Positions 38,290 to 46,410 of a DNA stretch of 64,000 nucleotides are shown one piece after another (position 1 is the stretch's first letter; every line of letters starts with the position of its first letter). The DNA is from Devosia riboflavina (GTDB lineage Bacteria; Pseudomonadota; Alphaproteobacteria; Rhizobiales; Devosiaceae). The notes under the pieces are model-generated. The model was not told where the DNA came from. It saw only the letters and a list, made by a program, of their open reading frames with translations, and ran no database searches. Position numbers and translations under genes: made by a program. The DNA lies in NCBI RefSeq assembly GCF_000743575.1, contig NZ_JQGC01000026.1, forward strand, positions 1 to 64,000, in the 5' to 3' direction.

Positions 38290-38547
38290 ATGCAAAACCG
38301 CGACGATGACAAAGACTTCGACCGCAATCGCCAAGGCTCCCAGGGTGGGCAGCAATCTGGCCAGAACCAGCAGGGCCAGCAGGGTGGCCAGCAAAATCGC
38401 CAGGATAAGCGCGACGATGATATGGACCGTGATCGCAACCGCCAAGGCGGGGCCGGCGGCCAGCAGTCAGGTGGGGACCAGCAGGGCCGCCAGGGAAATG
38501 ATCAATCCCGTCAGGAAAATGACCTGAACAAACCCGATCGTCAGTAG
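38290..38547 (+). CDS. Small Gln/Gly/Asp-rich hydrophilic protein
   Basis: 85 residues, almost free of hydrophobic amino acids, built from imprecise repeats such as RNRQGSQGGQQSGQNQQG and RNRQGGAGGQQSGGDQQG separated by acidic/basic DDD-K/R stretches. There is no signal peptide. Such composition is like stress-induced intrinsically disordered proteins (hydrophilin-like). A strong GGAGGAGG ribosome site and an EcfG-type promoter upstream support expression under stress. I do not recognise a named family. The internal repeat is about 45 residues long and present twice. Confidence 0.75.
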   Translation: MQNRDDDKDFDRNRQGSQGGQQSGQNQQGQQGGQQNRQDKRDDDMDRDRNRQGGAGGQQSGGDQQGRQGNDQSRQENDLNKPDRQ

Positions 38548-38618
38548 TGCAATAATTCGCGGCGGCGGTTCGTCCGCCTCCGCCCACAGCTCGCGAGGGC
38601 GAATTGGACGAAAAGCAT

Positions 38619-39167
38619 CTAGATCTGAATGATCTGCTGCCCTTTTGGCAGCGAAAATTCGCGGACCGCATCAACAAATCCATAGTTCACTGCCGCCACG
38701 GGCGCGATATAGATCTCGCTATGACGCCGGGCCGCGAGAACCTCTTCAGGGACCCTACTACGCTCACGCAGGATGTTGTCGGTGCGATCATCGTCCGCCA
38801 ACGCCGCATCCAGCGTTGATTGCAGGCGCCGGGCTGTCAGGCCCTCAGACTGTCCCATGGTTGTCGGATGGATCATGAACATGCCATGCGCAGAGCAGTA
38901 TCGTTCTTGAGCCGCCAGAAACACGGAGACGGCGATCGAGCTCACTGAGCCGGTATTGTAAAGCACCAGATGCAGCGGCAGTGCCCGAATATGATTGTAG
39001 AGATACACCCCGTCGGCGACGTAGCCACCATTCGAGCTGAAGGCCAGGTGAACTAGACCGACCCCGCTGTTAACCGCGGAGTTGAGAGCCCCTGCAAGCC
39101 GTCCCACGCCCGCTGGTTCGATAGGGCCAGTAAAGCCAAAATAGGCTGCGTCTTGCACGTCATCCAT
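38619..39167 (-). CDS. Orphan ClpP-class serine protease-like protein
   Basis: 182 residues with a ClpP/crotonase fold. FSSNGGYVADGVYLYNHIRA corresponds to the ClpP N-terminal sheet and helix. The nucleophile region is YNTGSVSSIAVSVFLAAQER and the histidine region FMIHPTTMGQSEGL. A C-terminal helix pair follows, with AVNYGFVDAVREF. The ClpP serine and histidine can be placed; the aspartate is less sure. No clpX or clpA lies nearby and the protein is shorter than canonical ClpP by the C-terminal handle. It stands alone among stress genes. It might act without an ATPase or with one encoded elsewhere. Confidence 0.75.
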   Translation of the reverse strand: MDDVQDAAYFGFTGPIEPAGVGRLAGALNSAVNSGVGLVHLAFSSNGGYVADGVYLYNHIRALPLHLVLYNTGSVSSIAVSVFLAAQERYCSAHGMFMIHPTTMGQSEGLTARRLQSTLDAALADDDRTDNILRERSRVPEEVLAARRHSEIYIAPVAAVNYGFVDAVREFSLPKGQQIIQI

Positions 39168-39269
39168 GGTCTGTCCCTCGGTTCGCCGATTCAGCCTTCG
39201 GCGGTAGGTAGGCCAACGGCAGTTGCTAAAACCACAGCCTCCATCGGATACCGCTCAACGGCGACTATC

Positions 39270-39402
39270 CAGATGCCGGGATCGGCACAAGATTGCGACC
39301 GTCCAATCGGAAGGCCATGGCGCTTTGGCGGCGAACGCGTCCCGCGGCCAAAACGAGAAATTGGCTCCCAGGTCATTGTGAACTGCCCCGAAGTTTCTGC
39401 TC
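39270..39402 (-). pseudogene. Remnant of a second treZ
   Basis: Minus-strand translation gives SRNFGAVHNDLGANFSFW, matching the treZ N-terminus (RRNFGAIPNEQGTHFLVW) at 33.0 kb. After a frame change comes MAFRLDGRNLVPIPASG, matching TFRLDGGNPVPDLASR of the same protein. About 35 codons between the two blocks are missing. It overlaps the 3' end of the DUF6894 gene. The match is clear at the nucleotide level too: the plus-strand bases around 39375-39400 resemble those around 33030-33055. It is a deleted, frameshifted relic and cannot make an enzyme. Confidence 0.7.
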
Positions 39403-39639
39403 TCTCTCAGTATCGTCGAAGTCGAACGTAACGTGTGCGCGGAACACCTGACATTCCCGGTCGTCAAGAACGCGAATGGCAATATCAAGCGGGCCATCCT
39501 GTGGAATGGCTTCCGCTGCAATGCTCGCAATGGTCATGACGGCCTCCCGCCGGGCAGCGCCATCGTCAGGCAGGTCGACTCCGTCGGCGTCCTCTTTTAT
39601 GTCGTCGTTGAGTGCTATTTCGAAGTAGAACCGTCGCAC
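39373..39639 (-). CDS. DUF6894 small protein
   Basis: 88 residues from a GTG at 39639 with GGGAGG upstream. The start RRFYFEIALNDDIKEDADG and the following LPDDGAARREAVMTIA match the DUF6894 pattern (aromatic F/Y-x-F start, D-x-x-G, conserved AARREA helix). Function is unknown; such proteins are numerous in Hyphomicrobiales and often stress-linked. Its C-terminal codons run into the treZ remnant, so the natural C-terminus may have been altered by that event. A loose EcfG-like pair with an 18-base spacer lies upstream. Confidence 0.75.
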   Translation of the reverse strand: MRRFYFEIALNDDIKEDADGVDLPDDGAARREAVMTIASIAAEAIPQDGPLDIAIRVLDDRECQVFRAHVTFDFDDTEREQKLRGSSQ

Positions 39640-39678
39640 TGAAGCCTCCCTTTTTCATGCAACGTTAGGTCTATGGCT

Positions 39679-40434
39679 TCAAGTTCCTTCACGAGTTGGC
39701 CAATCCGTAGCCGGACCGACCACGGTATGTAGATAGCTTTCATCGAACATCCCAAGTTCGGCGAGCTCTCGCCAATGAAGTATGGTCACGCGACCACGTG
39801 CGAAATCGACCAGCCCCTGCGATCGCAGGTCCTGAAGAGTCCTGTTGGCGTGTACGGTCGAAGTTCCGAGCATATCGGCGATGTCGACCTGACTGATCGG
39901 GAGCGCGAAGGTATTTCCCTTGTTGAGCCCTACGAGCTGGGAGCGGACATAAAGTTCACAAAAGAGATGCGCCATGCGTACCGGCGCCTCTGCCTGACCA
40001 AGCATAAGCATCCACGATCGAAAGGCGGCCGCATCGATCAAGGTGTCCCGCCAGAAGAGGGCAGTCAGCCTCGATGACTGATCGAGAATGGTTTGGATGG
40101 AAAAATGCGAGATCAACGCTACCTCTGCAGGTGATGTCGCTACCAGGCTGTGATCCATCCTCGGCAAATAAAGGCTCTGGAGGTCAGGAATGTCTCCGGC
40201 CATATGCAGCGAAAAAATCTGTCGGTCGCCGGTGATCAGGGTTTTGGATCGATGTACGTAACCTTTGAAGACAAGGCAGCAGGAACTGGAACTGGTTCCC
40301 TCAGCGACGATCTCCTCCCCCTTTGCGAAACGCTTGCGCCTGATGGGCAACGAAACGAGACGATCACGATCCTCCGAGCTGAGTTGGCCCACTCCGCTCA
40401 AGCGACGCACCATAAACTCGATCGCCTTGTCCAT
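39679..40434 (-). CDS. Crp/Fnr-family transcription regulator, first copy
   Basis: 251 residues from the ATG at 40434; an ATG six codons upstream is possible. It has an N-terminal cyclic-nucleotide-binding-like beta roll (RFAKGEEIVAEGTSSSSCCL, LHMAGDIPDL), a dimerisation helix, then a Crp-type winged helix (ALPISQVDIADMLGTSTVHA, NRTLQDLRSQGLVDF). There are no clustered N-terminal cysteines for an iron-sulfur cluster, so it is not a true Fnr. It is divergent from a second Crp-like gene at 40776, with about 340 bases between. Targets are unknown. Confidence 0.85.
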   Translation of the reverse strand: MDKAIEFMVRRLSGVGQLSSEDRDRLVSLPIRRKRFAKGEEIVAEGTSSSSCCLVFKGYVHRSKTLITGDRQIFSLHMAGDIPDLQSLYLPRMDHSLVATSPAEVALISHFSIQTILDQSSRLTALFWRDTLIDAAAFRSWMLMLGQAEAPVRMAHLFCELYVRSQLVGLNKGNTFALPISQVDIADMLGTSTVHANRTLQDLRSQGLVDFARGRVTILHWRELAELGMFDESYLHTVVGPATDWPTREGT

Positions 40435-40775
40435 GCGGACCTCCATCCTCAACTACGATCTGCACCGCCCCGGCCCGAGAGAAGTTACAGCGCAGTTCTG
40501 TTCACCCTCTTCTCGAAAGCCGTTCGGCTTGGGATTGTTCCCCTTGCAGCCGTGTATGCTGCAGAAGGACATCGCCGCCAGTGAAACGGCCGCTCAATCG
40601 CGGGCACCCGAATCTAGGGCGAGTCTAAAGTTTAGCGAGCCAAGGGCAGCGCGAAGCGCGCTTAGGACGTATGCAGGACCCCGGTCACGCTTCCTCCAAA
40701 GATCGCAATTGACCGCATAAACGCGCATCCTGAGCGGGACTTAACTTATGTAAATGACACCGGGCGAGGCGGCTG
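40435..40775. promoter_or_regulatory. Divergent intergenic region between two Crp-like genes
   Basis: About 340 bases between the two regulator starts. Both promoters must lie here. I looked for Fnr/Crp-type TTGAT-N4-ATCAA or TGTGA-N6-TCACA palindromes and for EcfG elements and found none that is convincing. Plus-strand frames across it are chance translations reaching in from the antisense of the first Crp gene. Confidence 0.4.
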
Positions 40776-41528
40776 TTGCATGACGACATCCAGGAGCGTC
40801 GTCAGTTTACCGTGTCCATTGCAAGTTCAGTATTGTTTGCCGGCCTCCAGTTTCACGACGGTGACCGACTCTCGAATTTTGAGTTGATGAGCGGCCCGCA
40901 GCGGCTGTGCAGCAAGGGGCATTTCCTTAGCCACGAGGGCGAACCCAGGCCAGACCTTTACCTTCTACGCTCCGGCTGGCTGTGCTGCAGCATAACGACG
41001 CCGGCGGGCGATAGGCAGATCACGACGATTCATCTGCCCGGGGATCTCGTCGGAATGCCTAGCATTGCGCGAGAAGTGGCGGCGGAGACGATATCGGCTC
41101 TGACCGACTGCGTCGTTGACATTATCCCGCTGGAAGCCTTTGCCGTGGCTTTCCGTCAGCACCCCCGGCTGGCGGCCCTGCTTTATATGTCAGCACAGGA
41201 GGAACGAGTGCGCCTCATCCATCAACTTACCCTCGTAGGCCGGGTCCATAGCGTCAAACGCATGGCGGCGTTTCTTCTTTCGATCTACCACCGTGTCCGA
41301 GTCAACGTTGCCGGCGTCGACGACAGTTTCGCTCTACCTCTCACACAACAGGATTTGGGCGACGCAACGGGTATGAGCGTCGTCCACGCCAATCGGGCGC
41401 TGCGAATTTTGCGTGAGCGTGGATATGCGTCCTTGCAAAAAGGTACTCTCACCGTTCACGACTATCCCGGCCTCGTTACATTCGCTGGGTCCCCGGCCGA
41501 CAGCAAACGGTCGACTGCCTGGATTTGA
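40776..41528 (+). CDS. Crp/Fnr-family transcription regulator, second copy
   Basis: 250 residues from a TTG at 40776 with GAGG eight bases upstream; no ATG in frame gives a full-length domain. It has a cNMP-like beta roll (SKGHFLSHEGEPRPDLYLL, TTIHLPGDLVGMP), a dimerisation helix and a Crp winged helix (ALPLTQQDLGDATGMSVVHA, NRALRILRERGYASL). The two copies share architecture but are clearly diverged, so they are paralogues and not a tandem duplication of recent date. It resembles the Crp-like regulators that are multiplied in rhizobia and Devosia. Confidence 0.85.
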   Translation: MHDDIQERRQFTVSIASSVLFAGLQFHDGDRLSNFELMSGPQRLCSKGHFLSHEGEPRPDLYLLRSGWLCCSITTPAGDRQITTIHLPGDLVGMPSIAREVAAETISALTDCVVDIIPLEAFAVAFRQHPRLAALLYMSAQEERVRLIHQLTLVGRVHSVKRMAAFLLSIYHRVRVNVAGVDDSFALPLTQQDLGDATGMSVVHANRALRILRERGYASLQKGTLTVHDYPGLVTFAGSPADSKRSTAWI

Positions 41529-41654
41529 CGCACTCGATCGTGATCATCGGCTCATCACAGGGACGCTGTTCCTCCGAACCAAGCCCCGTCTGATGCGTTG
41601 CCCCCTCCCGGAACACGTTCCGCGTCAACCGTTGGTCTGGATCGGAGAGAACCA

Positions 41655-42047
41655 ATGTGTGGATTAAAGCCCTTGGTGTTTACGTGCGCAGTCTTCGTCG
41701 GCCTGTCGCTTCCGGTACTCGCTCAGGATGCGACTTTCGACCCAAACGGCACATTTGCGGACGAGTTCGGAACAACTTTCACCTTCGCGCTGTGCGGCGC
41801 CGGAACCGATCTCTGCGGGACTTTGGACATCCTAAAGGGAGAATCGGCAACGGAAGAAAATCTTGCCTATGTCGGGTCCGTGGTCATGCAAGCCCAGCAG
41901 ACCGAGGCCAATACATGGAAGGGTACCCTTCAGGCTGGCGATCTCAGCGCAGAGGCAACTGTCAGGCAAACCAGTCCGGACACGATCGACATAGAAGGGT
42001 GTCGAGGAGGACTGCTTTGCCAAACCTTGACCTACACTCGCCAATAG
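41655..42047 (+). CDS. DUF2147-like secreted protein
   Basis: 130 residues from the ATG at 41655, with GGAGAG upstream. A signal peptide (about 1-22, cleavage after VLA) precedes a small beta-rich domain with paired cysteines: CGAGTDLCGTLDILKG, NTWKGTLQAGD and IEGCRGGLLCQTLTYTR. That order matches DUF2147 (a CG-x-LCG motif, a W-G strand and a C-terminal G-C-GG-LC-W/T-R strand). Function is unknown; family members are periplasmic. It may belong to the envelope-stress genes here. Confidence 0.7.
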   Translation: MCGLKPLVFTCAVFVGLSLPVLAQDATFDPNGTFADEFGTTFTFALCGAGTDLCGTLDILKGESATEENLAYVGSVVMQAQQTEANTWKGTLQAGDLSAEATVRQTSPDTIDIEGCRGGLLCQTLTYTRQ

Positions 42048-42131
42048 TGACGCGCCGGATTGGGCGAATAACATTTGTTAAGGAGAGCGGAGTTCCCGCT
42101 TGCTAAGCCTCCGGTCCAACCAGAGGAACAA

Positions 42132-42356
42132 ATGCCCCAATTTCGTGTCATTGATCTTCGTTCGCAAATGGTAGAGCCGGAATACCTCGTAGACGCCCGG
42201 TCTCCCGAAGACGCCGCCCAGCAGAGCCTGGGCGAAAAGGGGATAAGAGGTGGCCAGAACCGTGCGCGGCTGCTTTGCCGTGTTTACTGGATCGACAGCG
42301 AGGGCGCCACCAACATGGTCAGGCTCTATCGTCCCCTTTGGGGCGCCTCAAGTTAA
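42132..42356 (+). CDS. Small hypothetical protein
   Basis: 74 residues from the ATG at 42132, with GAGGA upstream. The sequence starts MPQFRVIDLRSQMVEPEYLV, is soluble and mixed alpha/beta, and ends with RVYWIDSEGATNMVRLY. I do not recognise a family. Length, ribosome site and ordinary composition support translation. It lies about 85 bases after the DUF2147-like gene on the same strand and may share its transcript. Confidence 0.5.
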   Translation: MPQFRVIDLRSQMVEPEYLVDARSPEDAAQQSLGEKGIRGGQNRARLLCRVYWIDSEGATNMVRLYRPLWGASS

Positions 42357-42658
42357 AGCGAAGGCCAGAGATCAGCAGTATCCACTATACGCTCTTCGGA
42401 ATGTCGATGAATAAACTGCGAGCGCGTGACGAACGCTGGATGAGGCGAAATTACAGATCGAGATTTTTATAGCACCTCAGATACCGACGAGGACGAGGAT
42501 GTGGCGCCGATGCCGAGGCTCTGATTGACGTTCGGCACTATCGCGGCTGCTACGGTGTCCCGAGATGCCGAATTGATAAATACCGCGTACGACTAACGCG
42601 AGGGGTGGCCTTAAGACTCGGCTCTAGCCTACCGGCTCTGTCATATGGCTGAAGATGA
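42357..42658. other. Gene-free stretch
   Basis: Nothing I can support. A weak plus-strand frame near 42400 is short and Arg-rich. There is no terminator with a T run, no repeat and no tRNA. Confidence 0.4.
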
Positions 42659-42931
42659 TCAAGCATCGGAGCACGGGGAGGGCATCGCTCGGCCAAGGGC
42701 CCATGAAAGCTGCCCTTGCACAATCATCAGCGTGAACTGACCATTCGAAAAACTGGTTCCCTCAGGGCCCATCGAGGGCAGCGACACCTCTGCCGCGTCG
42801 TTGACTGACACGGAAGCGCTCTCACCGAGAAGCCGTACCGCAAGACGGGTGCCGTCGTCGCATATGTAGTTACTGACGGGATATGGATTGGTACGATATC
42901 CCTCTTCAAAGCCATTTTTGCTCTCCGCCAT
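42659..42931 (-). CDS. MliC-like domain protein lacking a signal peptide
   Basis: 90 residues from the ATG at 42931. The body matches the MliC/PliC lysozyme-inhibitor fold: VSNYICDDGTRLAVRLLG, SASVSVNDAAEVSLPSMG and FSNGQFTLMIVQGQLSWALG, with cysteines near both ends. MliC proteins are lipoproteins or periplasmic. Here there is no signal peptide or lipobox, and an in-frame TAG about nine codons upstream prevents a longer start. It may thus be a truncated gene whose leader was lost, or a non-functional remnant. Confidence 0.6.
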   Translation of the reverse strand: MAESKNGFEEGYRTNPYPVSNYICDDGTRLAVRLLGESASVSVNDAAEVSLPSMGPEGTSFSNGQFTLMIVQGQLSWALGRAMPSPCSDA

Positions 42932-43079
42932 GCACAAAGCCAACCTTCGGTGTGGCTAGCATAGTGGGCGAAGCCGCGATGTGTATTTGGCCCAGCGTCC
43001 CGACGCTGGGCAGGGTGTCCCATTTATCCGCCGGGTGGGTCACAGATCCCATATGTCGATGTTGATTTGCTACCAACAG

Positions 43080-43780
43080 GATAGTTTATGCGGCCAGAAA
43101 CCGACTGAGCGGGTCGCGTTGGCGGACTTGGCCGACACCCTGCTCGCCGATATTCGCCTGATAGGCAAACCGGGCATTGGCGGTCTGAGACATCGGCGTA
43201 TCGAAACTAAGATCGATGAGGAGTTCTGGGCCTGATTTAACCGGCGCACTGATCTGAAATGCGTTACTGGCCGCCAGCTGCTTCCGATAGGCGGGTCAGC
43301 CGTTTCCGATCGCAGAACGCACCGCCAGACCAAGTCCCAGCTTGGCCGCCATATCTTCGACATCGATACGAATTTCAGACCGTAGACCGACTGTGGCGGT
43401 GGCCACAACTCCGCTCGATTGCACTACCGTCTAGCAACAGAGACGACCTGATCTCAGCGAAGTCTGTGGACGCCAGATATGCATGGGACAACTCCAAATA
43501 GGCTTCTTCTGAGCTGGGACATCGAGGAATTTGAAGGCGAGCTCTCCTTGCGTGGCCGTGTAAGCCGGAGAACTGGTATTGAACTGCCCCGGAATGTCGA
43601 AAGTTCGCTTGCTAGAAATGTCGTAAAGGCCCATCAGCGTTGCGCTGCGCAGTGCGAGAGAATTGCCATCGAGAACGCGGTAGATACCTGCATGAGCCCC
43701 ATTCGCTGTCAGCCTCGACATCAGTCGCGCACTGCCTTGCTGCGCCGCAAAGCACTGTCATTCCTCCCCTACAGACCCGC
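43080..43780 (-). pseudogene. Second autotransporter beta-domain remnant
   Basis: Minus-strand beta-barrel-like sequence is spread over at least two frames with stops between. Upstream block: HAGIYRVLDGNSLALRSATL, then DIPGQFNTSSPAYTATQG. Downstream block: SNAFQISAPVKSGPELLIDL followed by ANARFAYQANIGEQGVGQVR. The latter resembles the last strands of autotransporter barrels (an F-I-A/P segment, then L-Y-x-G-Q-I-G). There is no passenger, signal peptide or C-terminal aromatic. It is a separate relic from the one at 19.6 kb. Confidence 0.65.
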
Positions 43781-43836
43781 TTTGCGATGGCCTAAATCAG
43801 ACGTCGACCTAAGCGTCATCGGGTAATACTTTGACC

Positions 43837-44520
43837 TCATATGTGGTCGCGCCAAGCCTGCAGTGACTGGCCCATGCTTCTGGGTGTCTCACCGGTAACG
43901 ATAGCCCCCAGGAGTGGGGCCGCAAGTCCTACGGCCTTAAGCCGAAGGCCATCTTGTGGTGTGAGCTTGAGCTGGCTGGGAACGATCACCGGAACATCGA
44001 CCGCTGCAGCGATCTCGGCATAGCGGGCGAGGTCGGCATCGGTCATCGACGTGCGATAGCGCCCGAATTCCATGATCGAGGCCTCGATGATGCAGCCGGG
44101 AACGGCCGCAATCTCGGCTATGTCCTCGGGCGTGCTGGTTGAGGAGAGGGCAGGCATGGGGCGGAGGCGCGACTGCAGCAGGTGGGGCCGCATGTGGTCG
44201 ATATAGACATTGAAGCCTTCGAAGCCGAGATCGGCCAGGGCGTCCATTTCAGACGCGGTGGGCACGGTTTCCTGGCCGGCCATGACGAGGAGCGGGCAGC
44301 CGAGTTTGGCCAGTTGTTCGAAGAAGGGGCGTTCTTGCTCGAAGGTGCCGAAGGTGGTGCCGGTGGCGCGGTGGTAGGCGTTGAGGTGAGTCTTCAGGGC
44401 GAAGGCGCCGCCGTCGAGGGCGGCTTTGGCGAGGTCGAGATCGTGCCGGGCCAGGGAGACGATGATTGGGTATGCGCCTGAGGTAAGAGCTTGATAGAAC
44501 TTGGTTTCTGGGTAGGTCAT
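43837..44520 (-). CDS. Putative TIM-barrel sugar-metabolism enzyme
   Basis: 227 residues with alternating strands and helices of a (beta/alpha)8 barrel: [81 protein letters not shown] and [13 protein letters not shown]. The lysine in [10 protein letters not shown] and the acidic residues of later strands could be catalytic, but I cannot assign a known aldolase or epimerase. Its ATG overlaps the ABC ATPase stop, so it is the last gene of the LacI-type sugar operon and probably acts on the imported sugar. Confidence 0.55.
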   Translation of the reverse strand: MTYPETKFYQALTSGAYPIIVSLARHDLDLAKAALDGGAFALKTHLNAYHRATGTTFGTFEQERPFFEQLAKLGCPLLVMAGQETVPTASEMDALADLGFEGFNVYIDHMRPHLLQSRLRPMPALSSTSTPEDIAEIAAVPGCIIEASIMEFGRYRTSMTDADLARYAEIAAAVDVPVIVPSQLKLTPQDGLRLKAVGLAAPLLGAIVTGETPRSMGQSLQAWRDHI

Positions 44521-45563
44521 TCGATGCGGAGGCCCGTTGAGGCGTCGAAGAGGTGGATGGCGTTGAGGTCCGGGCGAATGTGGATTGTCTCGCCTGGGCG
44601 GGCGGCGATGCGCTCGCGGAAGACGCCGGTGATGGTGTGATCGCCGAGGGTCATGGTGACCTGGGTTTCGGAGCCCATGGGTTCGATGAGGGTGATTTTT
44701 GCGGGCAGTCCATCGGCGGCGAGGGTCAGGTTCTCGGGACGGATTCCGTAGGTTGCCTTGGTGCCGAGAGGAGCCGAATTGGTTAGCGGCAAGGTAACAC
44801 CGAGAGCAACCAATCCCTCGTTTGTGACAATGCCCTCGATAAAGTTCATTGCAGGCGAGCCGATGAAGCCGGCGACGAAAAGGTTGGCGGGGCGATCATA
44901 GAGGTCGAGCGGGGCGCCGACCTGTTCGACCTTGCCGCCATTCATCACGACGATGCGGTCGGCCATGGTCATGGCTTCGACCTGATCATGGGTGACGTAG
45001 ACGGTGGTGACGCCGAGGCGCTGGTGGAGGCCCTTGATCTCGCCGCGCATGACGACGCGGAGTTTGGCGTCGAGGTTGGATAGCGGCTCGTCGAATAGGA
45101 AGACCTGCGGGTTGCGGACGATGGCGCGGCCCATGGCGACGCGCTGGCGCTGGCCGCCGGAGAGCTGGCGAGGATAGCGATCGAGGAGATGGGTGAGGCC
45201 TAGAATGCCGGCCGCCCATTGGACGCGTTCGGCGATTTCGGCTTTAGAGCCGCCGCGGTGTTCGAGCGAGAAGCCCATATTGGTGGCGACGGTCATGTGC
45301 GGATAGAGCGCATAGTTCTGGAAGACCATGGCGATGTCGCGGTCTTTGGGCTCGAGGTCATTGACCACGCGTCCACCGATTTCGATGGCGCCACCGGTAA
45401 TGGTTTCGAGACCAGCAATCATGCGCAGCAGGGTGGACTTGCCGCAGCCGGAGGGGCCGACGAGGACGACGAATTCGCCATCGGCAATGTCTATGTCGAT
45501 GCCATGCAGCACGGATGTGGCGCCATAGCTCTTGGTGACGGATTTGAGGGTAACGGGAGCCAT
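44517..45563 (-). CDS. Carbohydrate ABC transporter ATP-binding protein (UgpC/MalK type)
   Basis: 348 residues. Nucleotide-binding domain with Walker [15 protein letters not shown]-loop [11 protein letters not shown], signature [14 protein letters not shown], Walker [13 protein letters not shown] and H-loop TVYVTHDQ. It is followed by the C-terminal TOBE/MalK regulatory domain from about residue 240. It energises sugar uptake with the two permeases encoded just upstream, from which it is separated by four bases. Confidence 0.95.
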   Translation of the reverse strand: MAPVTLKSVTKSYGATSVLHGIDIDIADGEFVVLVGPSGCGKSTLLRMIAGLETITGGAIEIGGRVVNDLEPKDRDIAMVFQNYALYPHMTVATNMGFSLEHRGGSKAEIAERVQWAAGILGLTHLLDRYPRQLSGGQRQRVAMGRAIVRNPQVFLFDEPLSNLDAKLRVVMRGEIKGLHQRLGVTTVYVTHDQVEAMTMADRIVVMNGGKVEQVGAPLDLYDRPANLFVAGFIGSPAMNFIEGIVTNEGLVALGVTLPLTNSAPLGTKATYGIRPENLTLAADGLPAKITLIEPMGSETQVTMTLGDHTITGVFRERIAARPGETIHIRPDLNAIHLFDASTGLRIE

Positions 45564-45567
45564 GAGG

Positions 45568-46410
45568 TCAGCCTTTCAGCCCGGTATGGGCGAGCCCTTC
45601 GACGAACTGCTTCTGCGCCACAATGAAGACCAGCAGGACGGGAATGGCGGTCATGGTGGCAGCGGCGAGCTGGATGTTCCACATGGCCCCGCCATAGGCG
45701 TCGGTGAACTGGGTAAGGGCCTGGGGCAGGGTGAACATCTGGGTCGAGGAGAGGAATACGATGGGTTCGAGATAGAGATTCCACGAGTGGAGGAAGGTGA
45801 AGATGGCCACGGCGCCGAGGGCTGGCTTGGCCAGCGGCAGGGCGATGGTCCAGAAGATCTTGAACCGGCCGAGGCCATCGACGCGGGCAGCTTCCTCGAG
45901 CTCATTGGGGAGCGCGATGAAAAACTGGCGCATGACGAAGGTGGCAAAGACCGAGGGCGCGCCGAAGATGGGCACGAGGATCAGCGGCCAATGGGTGTTG
46001 ATCATGCCCCAGCCGAGAAAGATCTGGAACAGGGGGACGATGGTGACTTCGGAGGGGATCAGGAGGCCCAAGAGCACGACCATGAAGATGGCATTGCTGA
46101 AAGGGAATTTGATCCGCGCGAAGGCGTAGCCGGCCATGGAGGAGATGACCATTGTGCCCGCGGTGACGAGGGCGGCGATATAGGCCGAGTTCCAGTATTG
46201 CCGGGCGAAAGGCTGTAGTTCGAAGACCCGCGCATAGGTCGTAAGGTCGAAGCGGCGTGGCCAGAGGTCCGGCGGGAAGGCGAAGATGTCGCTGATCGGT
46301 TTGACCGAGGAGGTGATCATCCACCAGGTGGGGAAGACGAAGGGGATGAGCAGCACGCACATCAGCCCATAGAGGGCAGTCTTCATGCGGGGGCTGAGAT
46401 CAGTTTTCAT
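45568..46410 (-). CDS. Carbohydrate ABC transporter permease (MalG/UgpE type)
   Basis: 280 residues from the ATG at 46410, with six membrane helices. The conserved cytoplasmic EAA loop is [20 protein letters not shown] followed by PLAKPALG. Its start overlaps the first permease gene by 11 bases. It forms the heterodimeric channel with that protein. An N-terminal extension to 46497 is possible but is low-complexity Ser/Arg and unlikely. Confidence 0.93.
   Translation of the reverse strand: MKTDLSPRMKTALYGLMCVLLIPFVFPTWWMITSSVKPISDIFAFPPDLWPRRFDLTTYARVFELQPFARQYWNSAYIAALVTAGTMVISSMAGYAFARIKFPFSNAIFMVVLLGLLIPSEVTIVPLFQIFLGWGMINTHWPLILVPIFGAPSVFATFVMRQFFIALPNELEEAARVDGLGRFKIFWTIALPLAKPALGAVAIFTFLHSWNLYLEPIVFLSSTQMFTLPQALTQFTDAYGGAMWNIQLAAATMTAIPVLLVFIVAQKQFVEGLAHTGLKG

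Noticed and set aside
39661-39687. EcfG-like pair upstream of the DUF6894 gene
   Set aside because: The elements are right but the spacer is 18 bases; too long to call without expression data.
41610-41633. EcfG-like pair upstream of the DUF2147-like gene
   Set aside because: GGAAC and CGTT are both present but the spacer is 15 bases, one shorter than the accepted 16-17, so it is only a weak candidate.
45532-46218. Plus-strand frame opposite the second permease
   Set aside because: Acidic low-complexity antisense translation of the permease; no independent ribosome site or family match.
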